Source of the DNA: Treponema sp. JC4
GTDB lineage: Bacteria; Spirochaetota; Spirochaetia; Treponematales; Treponemataceae
Length of the DNA: 64,000 nt
Direction of reading: 5' to 3'
Assembly: GCF_000260795.1 (NCBI RefSeq)
Contig: NZ_AJGU01000003.1
Location: 124,001-188,000 of the forward strand
The notes under the pieces were generated by a model. It had not been told where the DNA came from. It saw only the letters and a program-made list of their open reading frames with translations, and did no database searches. Below, piece after piece: positions 58,131 to 64,000 of the stretch (positions within the stretch are counted from its first letter, which is position 1; each line of letters starts with the position of its first letter). Made by a program: the position numbers and the translations under genes.

Positions 58131-58165
58131 ATTTTTTGACGGAGGATGCTCCGTCAAGAAAAATT
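58131..58165. terminator. Stem-loop after cysK
   Basis: TTGACGGAG and CTCCGTCAA form a 9-bp stem, extended by TTTT/AAAA on the flanks, overlapping the end of cysK and lying between convergent marR and cysK. Confidence 0.5.
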
Positions 58166-59129
58166 ATTCCGAAAACAAATTAGTGCTTAAATAGCGTAAT
58201 CCTGTGTCCGGCAGAATTACGACGATTGTTTTTCCAGCGTTTTCATCTTTCTTTGCAAAATCTGTGGCAACAGAAAGTGCGGCTCCGCTGGAAACTCCTA
58301 TAAGGATTCCGTCTGTTTTGGCAAGAAGCCGGGTGGCTTCTACCGCCTTAGCAGGTTCAATCGTAACAACCTGATCAATGTATTCCCTGTTCAGGACTTC
58401 AGGAACGCGTTCTTTTACAACATCTGTAAAATTATGAATGCCTGTTACAATTGTGTCGTTTACAGGCGGCTGAACCCCGATAACCTTTACAGAAGGCTTT
58501 TTTTCCTTGAGGAATTTGCCGCTTCCGGTAATTGTTCCTCCGGTTCCTGCACTTGCTATAAACAGGTCAAGTTCTCCTTCTGTATCTTCCCAGATTTCTT
58601 TTCCTGTTGTTTTGTAGTGAGCATCAGGATTTGCAGGATTGGCACTCTGGTCAAGAAGGAAGCTGTTTTCTATTTTATCGATTACCTTTTCTTTAAGAAC
58701 CTTGACGGCGGCAATAAAATCTCCGCCAGTTTCGTCAAAGACTTCAAGATATTCAGGTACATCATGTAAATTAAACAGTTCTGCACCAAAGGCCTTAATT
58801 GCCTGCTTTCGCTCAATGCTGACATCATCCTGAATGTAAATTACGCATTTGTAGCCTTTGGCTGCGGCAAAGGCAGCCAGGGCAATGCCAGTATTACCTG
58901 AAGTTATCTCAACAATTGTTGTTTTTCCCGGGGTAATCTGACCGTTTCTTTCGGCAGTTTCCAGCATGTTAAGGGCAATTCTGTCCTTAACGCTGCTTTC
59001 AGGATTAAAATATTCAAGCTTTGCAAATATTTTTGCTTTAAGATTTAGTTTTTTTTCGTAATTTGTAAGTTCGACAAGAGGTGTATTTCCAACTAACTCA
59101 GTAATTGATTTATAAACCTTTTTTGCCAT
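58164..59129 (-). CDS. cysK: Cysteine synthase (O-acetylserine sulfhydrylase) CysK
   Basis: A 321-residue fold-type II PLP enzyme that makes cysteine from O-acetylserine and sulfide. The Schiff-base lysine is Lys48 in ESSVKDRIA; VGNTPLVEL, TSGNTGIALA, ASAGTGGTITGSGKFL and GVSSGAALS are conserved. A second known role, binding CymR as co-repressor when O-acetylserine is low, is relevant because a CymR-like regulator is encoded in the same window. It lies 24 bp after an outer-membrane protein gene. No TACCTA-type box is visible before that gene. Confidence 0.93.
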   Translation of the reverse strand: MAKKVYKSITELVGNTPLVELTNYEKKLNLKAKIFAKLEYFNPESSVKDRIALNMLETAERNGQITPGKTTIVEITSGNTGIALAAFAAAKGYKCVIYIQDDVSIERKQAIKAFGAELFNLHDVPEYLEVFDETGGDFIAAVKVLKEKVIDKIENSFLLDQSANPANPDAHYKTTGKEIWEDTEGELDLFIASAGTGGTITGSGKFLKEKKPSVKVIGVQPPVNDTIVTGIHNFTDVVKERVPEVLNREYIDQVVTIEPAKAVEATRLLAKTDGILIGVSSGAALSVATDFAKKDENAGKTIVVILPDTGLRYLSTNLFSE

Positions 59130-59153
59130 AATCTTACCCTCCTGCTTGAACTG

Positions 59154-60209
59154 TTACTTTGAAATTTTATACTGCCAGCTGAACGGAATGTTGAAGCCGT
59201 TGAAGCCATCCTTGTCATTAAAGAAGACTCTCAGGCCGGAACGGATTGTTCCAAGACTTGTGTAGTAATCAAAGTATGGATAAAGCGTAACTGTGTCAGA
59301 TGTGCTGTCTGCAAGAAGTATGTGGTTGAATTTTACGCTTGTGTAAAAATCTAGTTTTTCGTTTGCTTTGTAATTTGCCCTTACAACAGCTGTCAAAGGA
59401 ATGCCGTTTTCAAGTTCTGCAAAATCATCTGTAGCAGTAGTGAAGCTAGACTTGTTGCTCAAGCCTGCAAGAAGATCTGCATAAAGAGAAATCTTTAATT
59501 CTTCAAATGTGTAGCCGACTGAGAACTGAATTAAGTTCTGTGTTCCCTGAATATAGTTTTCATCAGAGTTGTTGTAAGTGTAACCTGCATTCAAAATCAG
59601 ATTTTTTACAGAGTTAAGACCAACGTAAGCACCAAGGCTTCTTGTTTTTTCTGTGACATCCTGGGCAGTTGCAGAAATAGTTACAATATTTTTTATGCTG
59701 AATTCAGCACCAAAGTTCAAATCAAGACGACTCTGACTTCCTGCTGCACTTGCAAACTTAAAGCCGATATCGCTGCTTTCTGGTGCAATGTTCAAAACAA
59801 GACCAGCTCCGTTATCGTCAGCAAGTTTTCCGTGTGTAAGATAATCATCGATGGCAGAAAGGTAGGCTGGTGAAGTTGCCCATTTCCAGAAGAACTTATT
59901 TCCACCAATAATGTTCAGTGGCTGAACCGGACGAACGTTTGCATAGGCCTGTAATCCTGGTGCGTAGTTTTTATCGCCGGAAATGTTCAGGCGGACACGT
60001 GCGTCAACATTTTCAGATGCCACATCCAGCTGAATGCGGTCGCCCACAATCGCATCCTGCTTGTTTCCATCTTTGTCAAACTTAAGGAAATCACTTGTTC
60101 CCACGTTGTCATCGTTTCCGCCAAAAGTGTTTGTAAGTGATACATTCTGTGCGCCTGCAGCAGAAGCCAGCAATAAAGCTGTAAAAACAGAAATAATTGA
60201 TTTTTTCAT
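59154..60209 (-). CDS. Putative outer-membrane beta-barrel protein
   Basis: 351 residues with a signal peptide (about 1-20, cleaved after AGA) and alternating hydrophobic/polar strands throughout (LDLNFGAEFSIKN, LILNAGYTYNNSDEN, LIQFSVGYTFEEL, SGLRVFFNDKDG), as in spirochaete porin-like proteins. No family is recognised with certainty. It may form the outer-membrane entry for compounds used by the neighbouring genes, but this is only suggested by linkage to cysK (24 bp downstream). The leader before the ATG contains AAAGGGG. Confidence 0.65.
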   Translation of the reverse strand: MKKSIISVFTALLLASAAGAQNVSLTNTFGGNDDNVGTSDFLKFDKDGNKQDAIVGDRIQLDVASENVDARVRLNISGDKNYAPGLQAYANVRPVQPLNIIGGNKFFWKWATSPAYLSAIDDYLTHGKLADDNGAGLVLNIAPESSDIGFKFASAAGSQSRLDLNFGAEFSIKNIVTISATAQDVTEKTRSLGAYVGLNSVKNLILNAGYTYNNSDENYIQGTQNLIQFSVGYTFEELKISLYADLLAGLSNKSSFTTATDDFAELENGIPLTAVVRANYKANEKLDFYTSVKFNHILLADSTSDTVTLYPYFDYYTSLGTIRSGLRVFFNDKDGFNGFNIPFSWQYKISK

Positions 60210-60361
60210 AAAATACCCCTTTTTTATTTTTTAGCAGAGTTCTATACAAGGCTGTCTGAACTTGCCATGCAATATGTATATAGATTTTGCAGAACTTTGA
60301 ATAATACAAAAATCTGATAGGAGCTATAGGAAAAAGCTATAACAAAAAAAGGGCTTTCCAG

Positions 60362-60403
60362 TAAAAAAAGAACTGCCTGGAACTAGGAGGAATTCCAGGC
60401 AGT
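60362..60403 (-). terminator. Intrinsic terminator of the importer/nitrogenase-like operon
   Basis: On the minus strand ACTGCCTGGAA/TTCCAGGCAGT forms an 11-bp stem (60372-60403) followed by a run of U, 26 bp after the stop of the nitrogenase-like gene. Confidence 0.8.
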
Positions 60404-60428
60404 CAAATGGCTTTTTTGTTTACGTTAA

Positions 60429-61886
60429 TTACGAATAAAATTTATTGTGTTCCTGTTCCAGCCACCAGCTTGTGTATGGAAGTTTACAGTGATTTTTTAG
60501 ATTTTCAACCAGACTTTTATTATTGAATAAATCTGCTATTGAGCGGGCAAAGTTGTAAAGACCTTCATAACCGAACATCTGGAATTCATCATTCAGCTGA
60601 ACAACGGGGATTCCAAGCTTTGTAACAAAAGGCCGGGTTCCTTCATGACGGCAGATATAAATATCTGGTTTTTCCTTGTTTATGATGTTGATAAGTTCGT
60701 GGTTTTGCAAATCGATAATAGAAACCTTCATGTCCGGTTGAGTTTTTTCAAACTGCGTAAGTGTATCAGGAAGTTTCTGATCATCATATTTTGAATCATG
60801 ATGCCAGGAAATAGCATCTAAGACTGTAATTCCGATTTCACCCAAAACACGGGCAACTTCGTAGGTGAAGCCAGGTCCTGCCGCAATAACAGCAGTTTTT
60901 CCTTCAAATTGTTTTTTTAATTCTTCAATTTTTGGAAGGAATTTTTCCCTTTCTTCACGGATTATATCTTCTGCAATCTCTTCTTTGTGAAGGATTTTTG
61001 CAATATCACGAATCCAGGTGTCAAAATCTTTCATTCCATTAGGACTTACGGTTTTTACATAAGGCACATGATAGAGTTCTTCAAGGGCATTTCCAAGGTA
61101 AGTGCTTACAACTCCACAGCAGCTTACTGTAGCAAGACTTTCGCTTATATGAGAAAGTTCTTCAATTGTGGAATTTGGATAAAGATAAAGAGGTTCTACA
61201 TCAAACCGTTTAAAAACTCTGTTGATAAAGGGCTTAACTGCTTCTCCAAAGCCAAAGTGCCTGTAATTTATGATATTCCGTTTTTGTTCAGGAGCTTTTA
61301 CAATGTGTTTAAGAACTATATGATCTGTGATGTCAAATCCTGTTGCCCAGACTTTACTCTTTATTCCCTCACAGTGAACTGGAATAACAGGAATCGGAAG
61401 TTTTTTGCTGAATTCATCTGCAACAGAATCGATATCTTCTCCAATAATTCCTGTTACACAACCGGTACAGATAAAAATTGCTTCGGAAGGGTAGCGGTTG
61501 TATGCTTCCTGTACTGTTTCCTTCAATTTTTTTGATGCACCGAAAACAGTATCGCTTTCGTTAATATTTGTGCAGACGTAATTTGTATTCCATTTCTTAC
61601 CGATTTCACTGGCAAGAACAGAATAGAAGGCCGTCCACCTTGGAATAAGGGCTCCACATCCAATTGGGGAGTGATATACTACTGTAACATTACGAATACT
61701 GCTGATCTGATCCATTACCATCATTGAAAGGCAGGTTTTATTCTGTGAAAAACATCGTTCGCAGTTTTTTATGGATCCATCACGAGTTTTTGATAGTATA
61801 GTCTGCAGGTCCCCATTAAAAGAATTTACAGATTTTAATCTGATTTCACGTATTGAAACTTCTGTGGTTGATAAATCGAATGCCAT
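60429..61886 (-). CDS. Nitrogenase component 1-like protein (NifD/NifE-like), orphan in an amino acid importer operon
   Basis: 485 residues. P-cluster-type cysteines Cys52, Cys77 (VYHSPIGCG) and Cys143 (TGCVTGIIGEDIDSV) are spaced as in NifD. Cys257, 15 residues before YHVPY, matches the cofactor ligand Cys275. The position of cofactor ligand His442, ten residues before GYEG, is Val429, so the His is missing, as in the scaffold protein NifE. Extra cysteines occur at 42, 45 and 256. There is no NifK/N-like partner next to it. GGAGG precedes the ATG 20 bp after the importer ATPase stop, so it belongs to that operon. It could be a cofactor scaffold or a separate reductase subunit. Confidence 0.82.
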   Translation of the reverse strand: MAFDLSTTEVSIREIRLKSVNSFNGDLQTILSKTRDGSIKNCERCFSQNKTCLSMMVMDQISSIRNVTVVYHSPIGCGALIPRWTAFYSVLASEIGKKWNTNYVCTNINESDTVFGASKKLKETVQEAYNRYPSEAIFICTGCVTGIIGEDIDSVADEFSKKLPIPVIPVHCEGIKSKVWATGFDITDHIVLKHIVKAPEQKRNIINYRHFGFGEAVKPFINRVFKRFDVEPLYLYPNSTIEELSHISESLATVSCCGVVSTYLGNALEELYHVPYVKTVSPNGMKDFDTWIRDIAKILHKEEIAEDIIREEREKFLPKIEELKKQFEGKTAVIAAGPGFTYEVARVLGEIGITVLDAISWHHDSKYDDQKLPDTLTQFEKTQPDMKVSIIDLQNHELINIINKEKPDIYICRHEGTRPFVTKLGIPVVQLNDEFQMFGYEGLYNFARSIADLFNNKSLVENLKNHCKLPYTSWWLEQEHNKFYS

Positions 61887-61906
61887 TTTTTGCCTCCATT
61901 TTTTTA

Positions 61907-62656
61907 TTAAATTATGTATTCAGGTTGTAAATACCTTGCCAAAAACTGTCTTGTTCTTTCTTCCCGTGGATTTGTAAAAATCTCCTCAGGGCTTCCTTCC
62001 TCAACAATTTCTCCTTTATCCATATATACAACCCTGTCTGATATTTCCCTTGCAAAGTTCATTTCATGAGTAACGATTATCATCGTACGCTTTTCATCTG
62101 CGACTTCCTTGATGAGTTTCAAAATGTCACTGATACTTTCCGGATCAAGTGCGCTTGTTGGTTCGTCAAAAAGAATTACTTCCGGGTTTAAGGCAAGGGC
62201 ACGGGCAATTCCAACCCTTTGCTGCTGCCCGCCGGAAAGCTTTGAAGGATATTCATTCTGCTTGTTTTCAAGCCCAACTTTTTCAAGATATTTTAGTGCA
62301 GTTGTCTTTGCCTGTGCTTTAGGCAGAATTTTATTTACAATAAGCGGTTCCATGATATTCTCTAAAGCGGTTTTATTTTTGAAAAGATTAAAGCTTTGGA
62401 AAACCATTGTACTTTTTAATCTTATTGCATTTATTTCCTGTTTTTTTGCATTGGAACACTCAATATTTGCGTTCCCGATACTGATTGTGCCGGAATCGCC
62501 GTGTTCAAGAAAATTAAGGCAGCGGAGAAGAGTAGACTTTCCTCCACCGCTGGAACCGATTACAGATACAATTTCGTTATCATTTATATTCAGGTTTATA
62601 CCGCGAAGTACATGGTTTTGATTAAAGGATTTTTTCAGATTTTTAATTTCTATCAT
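61907..62656 (-). CDS. Polar amino acid ABC transporter ATPase (cystine/TcyC type)
   Basis: A 249-residue ATPase: Walker A GSSGGGKST (34-42), signature LSGGQQQRVGIARAL, Walker B VILFDEPTSALDPE and EMNFAREISDRVVYMDKG near the end. It is preceded by its permease and binding-protein genes and followed by the nitrogenase-like gene. Substrate specificity is inferred as cystine or a related sulfur amino acid. Confidence 0.9.
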   Translation of the reverse strand: MIEIKNLKKSFNQNHVLRGINLNINDNEIVSVIGSSGGGKSTLLRCLNFLEHGDSGTISIGNANIECSNAKKQEINAIRLKSTMVFQSFNLFKNKTALENIMEPLIVNKILPKAQAKTTALKYLEKVGLENKQNEYPSKLSGGQQQRVGIARALALNPEVILFDEPTSALDPESISDILKLIKEVADEKRTMIIVTHEMNFAREISDRVVYMDKGEIVEEGSPEEIFTNPREERTRQFLARYLQPEYII

Positions 62657-62677
62657 ATTTTCATCCTCTTTTTTTGA

Positions 62678-63409
62678 TTAAAATACGGTTTTTGTGAATC
62701 TGGACAGTTGTTTTTCCAGAAGTAAGAGTAAGCGTTCAAAGATTGCGCAGACCGGCCAGTATAAAAATGAAACGGCGACATAGACCTCAAAAAATCTGAA
62801 GGAGCGAGAGCCTACAATTCTTGCCTGTGCCATAAGGTCAACAACGGCGATACAAAATGCCAGCGATGTATTTTTTATCATTGAAAGCAGGGCACTTGTA
62901 AGGGTAGGCAGAGCTATGATAAAAGCCTGCGGTAAAATAACCTTTCTGAGAGAATCCCAGGTTGAATAGTGAAGACTTTTGCACGCTTCAAACTGCCCGG
63001 GCTCTACAGCCAGCAGAGAACTTCTTAAGGATTCTGACATATAGGCTCCGGTATTCAAACCGAAGGCCAGAATTGCGAAAAAAGTTCCCGGAAGAAGGTT
63101 TATGTCAAATTCTTTACCGTAACTTCTTGCTATTGCAGAAATTATGATTGGAATTCCGTAGTAAACAAGATAAAGCTGAACAACCATTGGGGTTCCCCGT
63201 ACAAAAGATATGAACACAATAGAAAGTTGAGATAAAATCTTAATATGAAAGAATCGCAGCAAAGCAATAATTATACCCAATAGTAATCCAAGAAGAGTAG
63301 CAGAAATAGCGATGAATAAGGTGACAGGTAGTTTTGTTGCTATTTCAGGAATTGTTGATAGTATAAATCTGATGTCAAGAATCGGTCCTTCCATATTAAA
63401 TAACCTCAA
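62678..63409 (-). CDS. Polar amino acid ABC transporter permease (TcyB type)
   Basis: A 243-residue permease with about five spans; the EAA loop is EACKSLHYSTWDSLRKVILPQ (EACKSLHYSTWD, LRKVILPQ) and FISFVRGTPMVVQLYLVYYG is the family signature. A single permease gene implies a homodimeric channel, as in cystine importers. It lies 4 bp after the binding-protein stop. Confidence 0.9.
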   Translation of the reverse strand: MRLFNMEGPILDIRFILSTIPEIATKLPVTLFIAISATLLGLLLGIIIALLRFFHIKILSQLSIVFISFVRGTPMVVQLYLVYYGIPIIISAIARSYGKEFDINLLPGTFFAILAFGLNTGAYMSESLRSSLLAVEPGQFEACKSLHYSTWDSLRKVILPQAFIIALPTLTSALLSMIKNTSLAFCIAVVDLMAQARIVGSRSFRFFEVYVAVSFLYWPVCAIFERLLLLLEKQLSRFTKTVF

Positions 63410-63413
63410 ATAT

Positions 63414-64000
63414 TTATTTTGATTTTACTGTTGTGTCTGTACCAAACCATTTGATTGCCAGCTTAGACAAAGTTCCATCTGCACGGATTTCTTCCAGGGC
63501 CTCACCAAATATTTCTTTTAAATATTCACCTTTCTTATTTCTTCTAAAAACCCAGAATGCAGGATTCAGGAAATCTGGATCTGATTTCACATATCTGAGA
63601 GGATAACCCTGTTCGCTAATCAGAGCTTCTGCACCAATCGGGCTGTCAATTGCCGCATCGGCACGTCCGGAAACAATGTCAGCAAAAATGGTTTGCAAGG
63701 TTGTATCATTTCCTGTATAGATTGTTGTTACTTTATTTCCTGTTTTTTTATTGAAAGCTTCGAGCCAGTCTGCAAAAGAAGAGCCTGTTCCAACAATAAC
63801 TTTTTTTCCAAAAAGATCTTCTGCTGTGTTTATATCATTACGCTCTTTTTTGAAAATAATTACAGGATAATCATAGTTGTAAGGCTTATCGGCATAAAGA
63901 TAACGCTGCTCACGGGCAGGATTTTTCTTTATTTCATTTGCAATTACATCAATACGACCTGTTTCCAGGGCAAGAAAAATTCCGTCCCATCCAGTTTTTT
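63414..64000 (-). CDS. Amino acid ABC transporter substrate-binding protein, N-terminus beyond the window
   Basis: The frame is open on the minus strand from the window end to the TAA stop (about 195 residues visible). The readable part (VIIFKKERNDINTAEDLFGKKVIVGTGSSFADWLEA in pieces, then GRADAAIDSPIGAEALI and FWVFRRNKKGEYLKEI) is a type-3 solute-binding protein of the cystine/polar amino acid class. It is the first visible gene of the operon ending in the nitrogenase-like gene. Its promoter, and any Rrf2-type box, lies outside the window. Confidence 0.88.
   Translation of the reverse strand, partial: KTGWDGIFLALETGRIDVIANEIKKNPAREQRYLYADKPYNYDYPVIIFKKERNDINTAEDLFGKKVIVGTGSSFADWLEAFNKKTGNKVTTIYTGNDTTLQTIFADIVSGRADAAIDSPIGAEALISEQGYPLRYVKSDPDFLNPAFWVFRRNKKGEYLKEIFGEALEEIRADGTLSKLAIKWFGTDTTVKSK

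Overview
The window looks like a piece of a Treponema-type spirochaete genome (host-associated gut, rumen or oral lineage). This is inferred from the moderately AT-rich base composition, spirochaete-style loose lipoboxes and signal peptides, the gene families present (PG0541-RND efflux, DUF4418, TatD-linked radical SAM, ORF6N proteins) and GC-rich dispersed intergenic repeats. No rRNA, tRNA or other phylogenetic marker is visible, so the genus is not proven.

Layout. 0-7 kb: a 5'-truncated unknown gene, a very large amino-acid-permease/hybrid histidine kinase fusion, and a methionine importer (metI, metN, metQ) with a nitroreductase gene inverted between metN and metQ. The metQ product is circularly permuted. 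7-12.4 kb: a plasmid-type replication and maintenance module (Y-family polymerase with YolD-like partner, ParA with a small partner, a Rep_3 initiator, about twenty iterons and phased TACC repeats). The window may therefore belong to a large plasmid or chromid, or contain an integrated plasmid. 12.5-15.4 kb: copper module csoR-copA with a CopZ-like domain at the CopA C-terminus. 15.4-23.2 kb: a ten-gene minus-strand operon for molybdate uptake and molybdenum-cofactor synthesis ending in fdhD. 23.3-32.8 kb: a sulfur block (malY-type C-S lyase, CymR/Rrf2-like regulator, a DUF4418 ABC exporter-like set, a Cys/Met PLP enzyme with a NitT/TauT-type importer). 31.4-36.6 kb: an accessory block (methyltransferase, HTH protein, ORF6N protein, DUF5131) with three copies of a roughly 105-bp GC-rich repeat. 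36.6-40 kb: a nitrogenase-like gene set (NifX-, NifD- and NifK-like). 40-47.4 kb: signalling proteins (FIST-GGDEF, response regulator, hybrid kinase, degenerate GGDEF sensor). 47.6-53 kb: a BASS transporter, a cysteine-type ABC importer, a radical SAM protein and a PNPOx-fold protein. 53-58 kb: an RND efflux operon with divergent marR. 58-64 kb: cysK with an outer-membrane protein gene, and a second polar-amino-acid/cystine-type importer whose operon ends in a third nitrogenase-like gene.

How the genes fit together. An inverted repeat TACCTA-N9-TAGGTA (eleven copies, mostly in pairs) lies in front of metQ, malY-rrf2, the DUF4418 transporter, the NitT/TauT permease operon, its binding protein, the nifX-nifD-nifK-like operon and the cysteine importer. 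The only Rrf2-family regulator in view is cysteine-free, like CymR, and is co-transcribed with the C-S lyase gene. The simplest reading is one sulfur-limitation regulon. The nitrogenase-like DK pair keeps all P-cluster cysteines and both cofactor ligands, but has lost the Gln191 and His195 equivalents needed for N2 reduction. Its regulation points to reductive release of sulfur from organic sulfur compounds (methylthio-alkane-reductase-like) rather than nitrogen fixation. This inferred sulfur-scavenging, nitrogenase-like system is the most exciting content of the window.
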